DNA of 64,000 nt from Alectoria sarmentosa (Eukaryota; Ascomycota; Lecanoromycetes; Lecanorales; Parmeliaceae): positions 1-64,000 of the forward strand of contig WOGZ01000043.1 of NCBI GenBank assembly GCA_009733775.1. Direction: 5' to 3'. The notes below the pieces were generated by a model that was not told where the DNA came from, searched no databases, and saw only the letters and a program-made list of their open reading frames with translations. The translations under genes were made by a program, and so were the position numbers. This document shows positions 12,547 to 23,383 of this stretch, one piece after another. Numbering within the stretch: position 1 is the first letter of the stretch; every line of letters begins with the position of its first letter.

Positions 12547-14161
12547 TCAATTGACTGTCACTCTAATTCCCTTCGAATCCAACCTCGGAGAAGTATTCAA
12601 AAAATCATGCTTCGTCTCCACGTCACTGATATCTGTCTCAAACAGCTCCAACGTAAATCGTCCAGGCGCAAACACCGCCGCAAGCGTCAGATAAAGTTCA
12701 CAGTAAGCCAGGTTCAGCCCCGCACATTGACGACTCCCTCTGCTGAATGGAATGAGGTACTTGCGTAAGGATGGCTGCTCTAAAAAGCGCTCTGGTCTAA
12801 ATGTGCGTGCGTCTGGGAAGAATGTTGGATTATCGTGGAGGAAGATGGTTGTCATGCTTACGGGAGTCATAGGAGGGAGGGCGTAGCCATTGTATTGAAA
12901 CACCGTGTCGGGAAAGAGGCGTTGCAGGCGGTGAGAGACGCCGTAGCCAATGCGAAGGCTTTCGGTTATGACGGCTGTCAGGTAGGGAAGCTGTTCCAGC
13001 TGCTGCCATTTGGGCGATGGGCCGGTCTTTGACATGAGGTTTTCAAGTTCTGTTTGTAGTTTTCCTAGAACAGGGAGGTTGCTGACGAGGTAGAACGAGA
13101 CGATAGCTAGAATGTGACCTGTCGTAACGGTTCCCGCTGCGATGATGGTCTGGGCTTCGTCTTGGAGATGGTCGGTTTCCTTTTCCTGAGGCCGGACCTG
13201 GTCGTTTGTTAGGACGTCGTAGAAAATCGTTTCCTGCCCAATGGGCTTTTCTCCTCTGGCAATCTCTTCCTTGGCTTGGATGACTTGCCGACGAAATCCC
13301 TGGAACCTATCAGTATAGTACTTCCAGGTATCGGGGAAGGAAGCAGACCTGCTGAAATTCGATAAGAGTCATCATCTGGGGCTGAATGATTTTCACGAGC
13401 CACGTAGGCATAGCCTTCATCAGAGGCATCATCCAGCCGAATTGCTTAAGGATATGACCGTTTTGAGAGACTCCCATGATGAGTTTGTGCCAGTATGGCG
13501 AGAAGTCTGGGTCGTCGAGAAATCCGTACGGTTGCGCAAACGCATACTGTCCAATAATATCACCTGTCAGACTTGCATAGACGTCCAACAAATTAACGTT
13601 TCTGCCGGATCCTTTGAGGCCTTCTAACCGTGAGACTAGCTTGTCTATGACGGATTGTATGCCAGGTTCGAGTCTTAGCAGCGTGGCTTTCGACAAATAA
13701 TGGGCAAAGATGCCTCTGCGGATGCGGTGGAGCTCATGGCTTTCTGTTGCCAAGGCTCCGGTCTTCAATCCGAGCATCTTCATGGCCCAGCCGTACTTCA
13801 TACTCCTCTTCTGTTGATTTGGATACACCTCATCGATCATCTCGGGATCGTTGATATGTATCTCATAAGGACTGATTCGGACGATGGGCCCTGAATCGGG
13901 TCAACACACCTGTCTCTCCTTTTTCGTGGTCAACACCCTGATCAGATGCTTACCATATCTGTCATGCATCTCCCAGATCTTCCATGTGTATCGACCTTTC
14001 TTGACAACATCATAGTAGAACTCATACCATAGACTTGCGGCAGCGAGTTTTGGGCCAGGAATCTTGGAGAGGGGATCAAAATGCATGCGATAGACATACA
14101 GGCTAATAACGTAGAGGACGAAGAAGGCAGAAAGCAGCTTGAGCAGTGTCCATAACTCCAT
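12547..14161 (-). CDS. Cytochrome P450 monooxygenase
   Basis: Three exons on the minus strand: 14161-13954, 13890-13349 and 13299-12547, giving about 500 aa, the normal length for a microsomal CYP. The N-terminus has a hydrophobic anchor (LLKLLSAFFVLYVISLYVY) and a proline hinge (KIPGPK), so it should sit in the ER membrane. The I-helix oxygen-binding motif AAGTVTT is at about 304-310, ExxR (ESLR) at 363-366, PERF in FRPERF, and the heme loop FSRGSRQCAG has its axial Cys at about 442. The sequence resembles the trichodiene-oxygenase-like CYP group of secondary metabolism, but the substrate is unknown. No polyketide, peptide or terpene synthase lies nearby. Intron 1 is 63 bp with a GTAAGC donor. 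Intron 2 is 49 bp and uses an atypical GTCTGC donor, although the frame is kept. Confidence 0.92.
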
Positions 14162-14902
14162 GATTAGCAACTTTGGACACAGATCGATATTCACAGAGTC
14201 AGCATGAAAAAATAGCAAAGGCGCGGAGTTTAAAACCCTTGCCCTCCTGTATGGCCCAGATCGAGTTTCTTACCATAACCAAAGCGGGCATTGGGGGGAG
14301 GATCCATTCTAGACGCAGAGCATGCTCGAATGATGTGCTAGAAATGCAATTGCGGGCACGATCGTCGATACCCCCACCAAGCCTGCATATGGTGTGGCAT
14401 CCGGCATATTCTTGCGGCAAGACATGTCGAGGACATCCTGTATCAACTACTGGTGGCTGAACAGGTCTATGATTGAAAGGCATTCGTGCTCGTGAACCTC
14501 TGTTTGATAGTGCTCTCATGCCCGGAAACATTCGGTCTTCGGAAGAATTCCGAGACGAACCACCAAAAGGGGTTTAGCGTCTCATGAATCAATGCCAAGG
14601 CTGCTCCTTCTCTCCAATACATCAAAATGTATCATAGTCCAAAGACCACCTTCTCCGTACGTCGCTGGCAGGTATCTCTGGTCTCAAGCCATCTAATATC
14701 ACCATAGATCCCATAGATCGTCAATGTCAATTTACAAGACTGTACAATAATCTCTTCCGTGAGGAGAGCATATGTGTCTTCTTCTCTTCTCTAGGCGGCA
14801 GAGTTGGGCCCAATATCAACAATGATCCCATTGCACCTTCCGTACTTTAAAGGGACTGATTTCCCTCCAAATTTCGCCCCTTGAATCCGCTTGCTCTGTC
14901 AA
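14162..14902. other. Shared upstream region of the P450 and YvcK-like genes
   Basis: This divergent intergenic region is about 740 bp. No convincing ORF or repeat was found. It presumably contains both promoters. Confidence 0.5.
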
Positions 14903-16585
14903 ATGAACCTTAACGCCATGGCTGCCAACGCGAGGAAAGTAGTCGTCTTCAGTGGTGGCTCGGCGGCCAACAGCTTGGTCGACGTTTTCAACGAAGTCGT
15001 AGAGAAGAACAATTGTGCCCTGACTTACGTGATACCAATCAGTGACAACGGTGGTTCTTCCAGCGAGCTCATTCGTGTGTTTGGGGGCCCAGGTATTGGG
15101 GACGTCAGAAGTATGACAACCTTCTCTGTTGGTCTTGATGCCCGTTTCATATCGGACATTGTATGTTCTTATTCAAGGGGACCGTTGCAAGTCTGGAGAA
15201 GTCCACACAACTAGAAGTTGTGCGTATTGTTCAATGTGTCTCTGCTTATGTGCGTTTTCCTAGGCCGTCTCATACGCCTGATTCCTCAGACTCATGTTCA
15301 TATTCTCAACCTCGTCAATCATCGTCTACCTCCTTCTCCCGAATCGGCTGCCTCTGAGTTCCTGACACTTCTGACCGGTACATCACTTCTCTACCATTCG
15401 GTACCGACACCGCAAGCGATGCTTATCCGTTCCATCCTCTCGCATCTTCACCTCGAGATCCTCAAGCGCACCCGGCCCCCTACCTCGACTTTCAACTTCC
15501 AATCGGCGTCAATAGGAAACTTGTTCCTCACCGGAGCTCGTCTGTTCTCCGGCTCCTTCGAATCCGCAATTTACCTCCTTGCCATCATGGGTGGCGTCGA
15601 CGAATCGAAAACCGCTGTGCTGCCCTCTATCATCAGCAACTTTTCGCATCACATATCCGCTGGGCTCGTAGACGGAAGCGTGATTACCGGGCAGAACGCC
15701 ATCAGCCATCCCAGCGAGCCGACTGCTCTGAACAATGATCACGCCAACCCTCTGACAGATCTGAACGACGCCACGATCGAAGACGCACACCTTCCTGGTT
15801 CCTTGCCAACGCTTCGCCAACCTAACATCCACTTCTCCAAAGGTTCCGAGGAGCCTCTTCCCGCACGAATTGAGCGACTCTGGTACATCAACCCCTACGG
15901 CCAAGAAATGCGGCCGTCTCCCAACCCAAAGGTTCTCGAAGCCATCAATACTGCAGAAGCCTTGATCTACAGTATTGGTAGTCTATACACGTCGATCGTC
16001 CCATCACTCATCTTGCGGGGCGTTGGTGCGGCAATCACTCGTTCTGGTGGTCCGCGCTTCAAGATCCTGATTCTGAATGGCAGCCTCGACCGCGAGACGG
16101 GTGGTTTCTCTGCCTTGGATTTCATCGCCGCAATCGCTAGAGCTGGTGAAGAGAGTCGTGGTGTTACTTTCCATCGTGCCGAGCATGTGGAAAAGGAGGT
16201 TTGGGCGAGGTATGTGACGCATTTGATCCACCTTGAAGGCGAAGGCGTGCCTGGAGTCGACAAGGAGGAACTGGGAAGATGGGGTGTGGAGTGTGTGAGG
16301 CTGTATGGTAGAAAGGCGGAGGATGGAACGGCGAGGTATGATGGAAAAGCGGTATGTACATCGTCCGGGAAATTTCTTCCCTGTTCAGAACACTGTCCGG
16401 ATTGCAATATATGTTCGGGAGCAACAACCTGTCAATTTCGTTTCCGACTGTCTTGTTGCTCTGATTTCTTACCATGAAGAAGGAACACTGACTCCGAAAT
16501 ATTGTAGCTAGGGCAGGCATTAGGGGCCATACTGGGAAGGAGGGAGAAGGGGGAGAGGAGCAGGAGGAACACGCTCGAAAGATGA
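14903..16585 (+). CDS. YvcK/CofD-family (UPF0052) protein
   Basis: Three exons, 14903-15110, 15264-16351 and 16508-16585, encode about 457 aa. Donors are GTATGA and GTATGT; acceptors are TAG. The reconstructed joins read GDVRSRLIRLIP and YDGKALGQALGAILG, both typical of the family. The N-terminus has the nucleotide-binding type motif VVVFSGGSAAN and SDNGGSSSE, found in 2-phospho-L-lactate transferase-like (CofD) and YvcK proteins. Bacterial YvcK influences gluconeogenesis and cell shape and binds UDP-sugars. Fungal homologues such as yeast YNL011C have no established role. No signal peptide is seen, so it is probably cytosolic. ATG 14903 was chosen; a second in-frame ATG at 14918 (GCCATGGC) is also plausible. 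Confidence 0.88.
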
Positions 16586-16857
16586 GCCTGTCGTACCACT
16601 TGGGACGCGCTTGGGAGTCGAGAACGTCAAGAAGCGGGGGGTAGTAGCCAAGGTGCTTTACATGGATCGCGGTCGGTGTACACAATGTTTGCCACAACCT
16701 ATGCTCTAGCTCCGGCTCCGAAGCAAATGATTTCAAGCGCATTATGCTCTCCAAGGGTATCTCTCATGGTAATCACTCGCTATGCCGGATCGCTACCATG
16801 AAAATGCCAGTGTAGATGCAAGATATACCTCCCAGCGTGTTCGACGGACCCCGATAG

Positions 16858-18308
16858 TCAGGCAAAGTCCCCATCAATTGCCTTGCCCTTCCCCTTGTTG
16901 ATCCTACTCTTTGCCTTGAGCTTCATTGCAAGCGGGACAACGTTATGGTAATCCCTGCGATGATCGCTTGGTCTGATGACCTTCTTTCGGCACACTGGAC
17001 ACTTGGGGATGCCTTTGCCGGGCTCGGAACCTTGATTTTCGCCAGCTATTAAGGCCTCCATGAGGCAGGCATGACAAAAGAGGTGACCTTGAAAAGGACA
17101 AAATTAGCGCTTGCAAGAGAGATTGTCCAAAGAAATGACGAACCGCAGTGGGTAGCTGTCAGATCTTTCATGTTGTCCATGCAGATAATACATTGCAAGG
17201 TAGACAGTTTCACGGGTTTGTTGGCCTGTTCTTGCTGTGCCTTAATTGTAGCCATCCGCTGCTGCTCGAGAACCTTTGAAAGACCTGCTTCGTCGTCTAC
17301 ATCCTGTGAAGGGGTTAGCCCCTTTCCTTTTAGACAATAGATGCGCTCAAATATGCGAGTTGTAGAGTGGAACAATCAATTCGAAGGGGGAATGCCCCAT
17401 CTGTGCACCCAACACATGCTTTGTGGACCCTAATTGTACCCACCCTAAGATCAACCTCCTCGATTTTATGTGCCCGATTGCTTGACTGGGAGACCTCAGT
17501 TTTCCTCCTCTTGGCAGAGTTCGATGGGGCGGATGACGTGTTTCTGGATAATCGGGAGGGCAGCTGCCGACGCTGAGAGCTCGCTGCAGGCATAGTCGGC
17601 GGCGATGAGTCGGCGGTGAGGTCAACGAAGTCACTGAGATCCTCGGTATCGGGCCAAGGTGTGTCTTCTCGATCAGAGCTGGAAAAACCAGATGACGAGG
17701 ACCAGAAATCCTCAGAGACGAATCTGGTGGGGCGTTGAGGTGCTCGAGAGGGAGGAGTCGCACCGCGGGGGGGCGGAAGAGGTGGTCGACCGGAAGTGTT
17801 GGAGACTTCACCGACCGGGCTCTAAAAAGGTGTTGGACTTAGTCTTCCTTCGTGGCAGGATCCCATGCAATGAGATAGTTCAAAGGGGGGATACAGAGCC
17901 GTTTGCTCCTGGAGCAAGTTTTGGAACTCGAGAAATGGTGCGGGATAAGAAAGACTGCTCCAGAAGTATACATACCGCTTGAAGAGGGAAGTTGGGGGGG
18001 TCAAGATGTGAACGATTTCGATTCACGGAGGCGGTGGAGAGAGGATGTCGAGAGGACGAGGATGAGGACTTGATAGGGGCGGTACTAGTATGAACCCGTT
18101 GTTGCTGATGAGACTGAGAATTTGGCCAGTTTATGTGGTTGAGGGGTTGTGATCGTATGGAGTTGAAGTTTGGAAGTGGCAAGTGGTCAAGGCGATGTCT
18201 CGGTTCAGCACTCCAAGAATGCCCCATCATGTCATGATTTGAAAAAACGTCTTCTCGAAGTGTAGGAGACCAAACGTCCTCATGGTTCGAATCGTCTGAG
18301 TCCTCCAT
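16858..18308 (-). CDS. slx8: Slx8-type RING E3 (SUMO-targeted ubiquitin ligase)
   Basis: Four exons on the minus strand: 18308-17976, 17821-17444, 17303-17144 and 17087-16858, giving about 366 aa. A long, low-complexity, Ser- and Pro-rich N-terminus is followed by a basic patch (SAKRRKTE) and a C-terminal C3HC4 RING: C275-x2-C278, C290-x-H292, C295-x2-C298, C320-x2-C323. The RING reads CIICMDNMKDLTATHCGHLF. Two hydrophobic-acidic stretches, DFVDLTAD and EEVDLR, look like SUMO-interacting motifs. Slx8 ubiquitinates SUMO-modified nuclear proteins at damaged DNA, usually with a partner RING protein. The codon for the RING glycine is split across the 56-bp third intron. It is transcribed divergently from the Mip1 gene; their shared region holds a 418-bp inverted-repeat element. 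Confidence 0.88.
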
Positions 18309-18550
18309 TGACAAGAAGCTTCACTGTTGCTTCGAACGAACTCTCTCGGATCTAGCAAGTAATCATGGCACTTTCACAGCAAGGTGGTCCTGAAGTGGTA
18401 AAGAAGGCTATATGGATGGTAATAATGGCAATTCAGGCTTTAAAAACAGCTTTGTAAGCCTACCAATACTTGTGTAAACTTTACAATCGCCTCCCAGAGA
18501 GCCCTGACATTACAAGACAGCGGCATTCACCAGCCATTCACCAGATCCTC

Positions 18551-18968
18551 TTAGCGTGTGCACAATGGTCCGCCATCCTTGGCGCTAAGAAATTGCACAT
18601 ACATCTATCAAGTACCGTTAAACGTCTTATAGAGCCATCACCATGAAGTTCAAGAATGAAGATTCTATATCAAAGATACTCAGTTCTGTCTACTGTTCAA
18701 TTTGCCCCCTATGTCGACACTTTTGGGCCCAAAGCTTTTGTGATCATTCTGAGACTCGCTAAAGCATCTATACAACAATTTTCAATAATTTCTGAGAACT
18801 CCCAGTATTGAAGGCAAATTATAGTGTGCAAAAAAAAAAAAGCTTTGGTATAGAAACAATGTTAGATAGACCACGTTGTTACATTTCTATGAGAACTTAA
18901 AGATAGTGGATAGAGAAGTGTGCGATTTTCTCAGCGCCAAGGATTGTTGGCCTTTGTGCACACGCTAA
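18551..18968. repeat. Element E1 with about 58-bp terminal inverted repeats, in a divergent promoter
   Basis: Left arm 18551-18609 and right arm 18910-18968 are imperfect inverted copies. Both begin TTAGCGTGTGCACAA, contain CCTTGGCGCT about 28 bp in, continue with RAGAAA, and end near CTATC. They enclose about 300 bp of AT-biased DNA with no ORF. The structure fits a non-autonomous MITE-like transposon. No convincing target-site duplication is visible, although GATCCTC occurs on both sides (18544-18550 and about 18975-18981). The element fills most of the 811-bp region between the Slx8 and Mip1 starts. A related element lies at 32907-33156. Confidence 0.7.
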
Positions 18969-19119
18969 TTCTCTGATCCTCGGCGGAATAAAGCCGTATG
19001 CACGGAAAGTCGGCGAACATCAGACGCTAGGTACGGAGTAATTAATCAAATATCGCGTGGATTTTGTACCACACCAATTTTTCGCGATGGCAAATGCATA
19101 TACGAGATGACCGTCAGTA

Positions 19120-22100
19120 ATGCTTTGCTCCTTGTACCGTAGGCAGAGTGGTGTACCTCGCGCTCATTTAGCCGATGTCCTCCATGGCCACATTTCACAT
19201 CAAGGAACCCTCAAATGCAGTCCTCCTCGGTGGCGACAGTATACTGTCGAGGTTGGATCAGGTAGATCGCATGAGCGAGAAGGTCCCAGTAGCCTATCTT
19301 GTAAGTGCTACTTCCCAACATATTTTCTGATTGGTCAAGCTGACATTGCTTTGTAGTGAATGCGACGCCACGGTTCAATGAGATAGGGGTTCAGCAGCTT
19401 AGCAGTCATGTCCATCCTCAGATTTTCTCAGGTCCACCGACGACGCCTCCACAATATTTGATTGACCTCAGTAAAGATCATCTTAGTAGGCACCAACTGT
19501 GGGGCAAGAACCAAGAAAATGCACCACCAATCGCCTTTGATCTACCTGCCATCCACGGCTCCAGCTTGGACGAGCATTTCTACAAGTTGGGCAAAGACGC
19601 CTGTGAACCATACTACAGTCAAGCACTGGATTATGCACGTGCCGACCTTCCAAGGGCACCGAGGACGTGGGTCAAGCAGAGTGGATGGACAAAATACAAT
19701 GAGGATGGCTCACACGAAGCAGTGGAAGCACCGCAGGAGGAAATGCTGACCTTTGATACTGAAGTCATGTGGAAAGAAAGCTCATTCGCTGTCATGGCCT
19801 GCGCTGCTAGCAAGACGGCATGGTACGCATGGCTCTCTCCTTGGCTCATTGGAGAGTCTGATTCTGATCGACATCTGATACCTTTGGGCAATCCGGAGCA
19901 AGCACGTATCATCATTGGGCACAACATTGGCTATGATCGGGCTCGGACAGCTGAGGAGTATGACGTGCGGCAGTCAAAAAACTTTTTCTTGGATACTATG
20001 TCCCTACATGTGGCTGTCAATGGGATGTGCTCAAGGCAGAGGCCAACTTGGATGAAGCACAAGAAGAATAGGGACATACGAGCAAAAATAAATAGTGAGA
20101 GTAACTCTGTCGAACTCTCGGCTTTGCTGGAGAGCGACATGTTAAGCGAAGAAGAGGAAGAATTGTGGGTTGGAAGGAGTTCTATTAATTCCCTACGGGA
20201 TGTTGCCAAATTCCATTGCAATGTGACTATCGACAAAGCGCAGCGCGACCAATTTGGGGAACTCGATCGGGCGGGTGTCCGAGAGAAGCTTGATGAGTTG
20301 TTGGACTATTGCGCTGCAGATGTTGCAATAACCCACCGCGTCTACAAGAAAGTATTCCCTGGCTTTCTCGAGGTCTGCCCCCACCCCGTCAGCTTTGGTG
20401 CTCTGCGCCATCTATCATCTGTCATTTTACCAGTCGACAAGTCGTGGGACACTTACTTGGATCGATCAGAAGAGACCTACGCCAGACTGTCCAAGGGCGT
20501 GGAGCAACGACTCTGTGGTCTCGCGGATCGTGCGCTAGAATTGAAAGTCGATCCGGATCGGTACAACAAAGATGACTGGCTTGGGCAGCTAGATTGGTCA
20601 GGTCAAGAGGTTAGGATGGTCAAAGGAAACAAGAAAGGGGATCCACCTAGACCAGCAGCGCGGCAAAAGATGCCTGGCATGCCGAAGTGGTACAAAGATC
20701 TATTTGCAACAAGTGAGGCAAAGCTCGCTCTGACGGTCAGAACACGCATCGCACCATTATTGCTTCGCTTGTCATGGGATGGACATCCCCTTGTATGGTC
20801 CGACAAATACGGGTGGACCTTCAAGGTGCCTGTTACATTATCCGACAAGTACAACGATAAGCCAGTGGTTGATTGCAACATGATTGACGAGAAGAACCTA
20901 GACATCCGAGACGACAAGAAGCATCGGTACTTCAAATTGCCTCACAAAGATGGGCCGCAAGCACGGTGTGCCAGTCCTTTGGCCAAGGGCTATCTGCAAT
21001 ATTTCGAAAGTGGAGTCCTCTCTTCAGAATTTTCGTACGCAAAGGAAGCCTTAGAAATGAATGCGTCTTGTTCGTACTGGATCAGCGCGCGGGACCGCAT
21101 TCGGTCACAGATGGTGGTCTACGAAAACGACACTGTGGGAATACAAAATACAAATCCAAACAAAGACCTAGGCTTCATTTTGCCGCAGGTCATTCCAATG
21201 GGAACCATCACACGCAGGGCCGTGGAAAATACGTGGTTGACAGCAAGCAACGCTAAAGGCAACAGAGTTGGCTCGGAACTGAAGTCGATGGTCAAAGCTC
21301 CACCAGGATACTGTTTTGTAGGTGCTGATGTCGACTCTCAGGAATTGTGGATCGCAAGTCTTGTGGGAGATGCGCAGTTTCGCCTTCACGGAGGCAATGC
21401 AATTGGTTTCATGACTCTCGAGGGTACCAAAGCAGCAGGTACCGATCTGCATTCTAAGACGGCCAAGATTCTAGGAATCTCTCGAAACGATGCCAAGGTC
21501 TTCAATTACGGTCGTATCTATGGGGCAGGCCTCAAATTCGCTTCGACGTTACTTCGTCAGTTCAACCCTAATCTTTCGGAAAAGGAGACCCAGGAGATCG
21601 CCTCCAGGCTCTACAAAGAGACAAAAGGCACCAAAACCTCTCGAAAGGTGCTCAACGACCACTCGTTCTGGCGCGGGGGAACGGAGTCCTTCGTTTTCAA
21701 CCGGCTTGAAGAATTTGCGGAGCAAGAGCGACCTCGAACGCCAGTCCTTGGTGCTGGCATTACCGAAGCTCTGATGCGTCGCTACATCAACAAAGGCGGC
21801 TTTATGACTTCTCGGATCAACTGGGCCATTCAATCTTCAGGCGTAGACTACCTTCATCTCCTTATCATCTCCATGGACTTCCTCATCCGCCGCTTCAACA
21901 TCGATGCACGCCTCGCCATCACTGTCCATGATGAGATCAGATACCTGGTCAAGGAGGAGGATAAGTATCGGGGCGCAATGGCTCTCCAGGTTGCGAACGT
22001 GTGGACGCGTGCCATGTTCTCCCAACAAATGGGCATAAACGACTTACCCCAATCCTGCGCGTATTTCAGCGCCGTAGATATCGATCAGGTGCTGAGAAAA

Positions 22101-22625
22101 GAGGTGGACATGGACTGTGTTACCCCAAGTCACCCCGAGAAGATTGCCCACGGAGAGAGCGTCAGCATCAATCAGCTACTCGACAAAGGATCGGCCGCCT
22201 ACCTTGACCCAACCATTGTACCCAAGAAGCCAATCGACCTAGATCAGTACCCCTACACACCCCGCCCATCCGTCATGGCCGAGCTACGAGAACGTACCGA
22301 CGTGGACTACCTGAAGGCGCAGATCTCCACCAACGCCAAGGAGCTCAACGATATCATTAAGGATGTCTCGAAACGCTCCTCTAGAAGCACAACGGCTTCT
22401 CCATACACTGGAAAGCCGCTTGTAAGAAGCAGCAGCAGCACAAGAAGCACATTCCCCGCGTCCAGCTACGCGCAGCCGCAGGAACCGAGACTTGTCGATG
22501 CGCCATACGGCTACGGGGGCGTGACGCGACTATGGGAACCGGCAAGCACAAAGGGCAGGCCATATGGGAAGCAGTTGACCCGGACGCAGCTGACGGGAAG
22601 GCCGATGTTGAGTGATCGGCCGTGA
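19120..22625 (+). CDS. mip1: Mitochondrial DNA polymerase gamma catalytic subunit
   Basis: Two exons, 19120-19300 and 19357-22625, about 1149 aa. The 56-bp intron (GTAAGT to TAG) follows the presequence, and the join reads SSLSLNATPRF. The N-terminus is Arg- and Ser-rich, as expected for mitochondrial import. The 3'-5' exonuclease motifs are present: ExoI DTE at about 194, ExoII HNIGYD and ExoIII YCAADV. Family-A polymerase motifs follow: motif A GADVDSQEL (about 716-724), motif B KVFNYGRIYGAG and motif C HDE at about 918-920. The C-terminal tail is Ser- and Thr-rich and low-complexity. The enzyme replicates and proofreads mitochondrial DNA. All catalytic residues looked for are present. ATG 19120 is the only upstream in-frame ATG seen before the intron. 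An inverted-repeat element lies about 150 bp upstream. Confidence 0.95.
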
Positions 22626-23383
22626 TGCTTATGGGCTTGTGCTTCTGGCGAGGCGATGTGGATGGTGTCTGTATGATATTGAGACATGGACGTGTGGCGT
22701 TGGCCGGAAGGATCAAAAGGCGTGCATATTGGTATGTACAGGTGACGAGGCAACGGCGTTGCGGAGCAACATTCAGGTGCAGTGTATGAAAAAGCAGTGC
22801 GCATGTCCTACATGTTTGTATCTATCCTGATCCTTGATCAGACATTCTGACTGGATTACGAGTAGAAATGCCAAAGTGTATTCAGGTATTTGTTTGCATA
22901 TGTATACAGTTCCCTTCACTGGGCTGTTGGTGAGATATGGTTGCATGCCCCTACTTCTATTGACGTAGTTGGTTGGTGGAGGACTCGTTCTGAGCTTTTT
23001 ACCATTAGCGAGTGGGTTCGAGCGAGAGAGCGCAGGCTGTTGTTTTACTTTTTTGCCTACTCTGATTTTGTGAATCGACCAATGAGTACGCTTTTTCCGT
23101 CCACGATTGCTCCACTAAGGAAAGGAGTGAATCGATTTGAGGAACTCAAACTCGTGCTTTCAACGATTTGAGAAGCATGCAACCTGACAAGCATTTCCAG
23201 CACGCAATTCTTGCCATCTATAGACCATGGTCAACACGCCACAAACATAAATACACTCGTGAGTGAACTCGCTACATGAAAGCTGCAAACAACATAAACG
23301 AGCACCTCGCAAAGACCATGTGTAATGCCATGTACAATATGCACAATCTCCCTCTGCTCCCAACCCGTCTAATACATCTATCA
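22626..23383. other. Convergent 3' region between Mip1 and Tel1
   Basis: About 760 bp between two convergent genes. No ORF with protein character and no repeat was noted. It should contain both 3' UTRs. Confidence 0.5.

Noticed and set aside
12547..14161. Secondary-metabolite cluster around the P450
   Set aside because: Neighbours are an NLR and a YvcK-like protein; no synthase, transporter or cluster regulator is within the window.
15509..16407. Minus ORFs of 131 and 146 codons
   Set aside because: Antisense to the YvcK/CofD coding exon, with no family features of their own.
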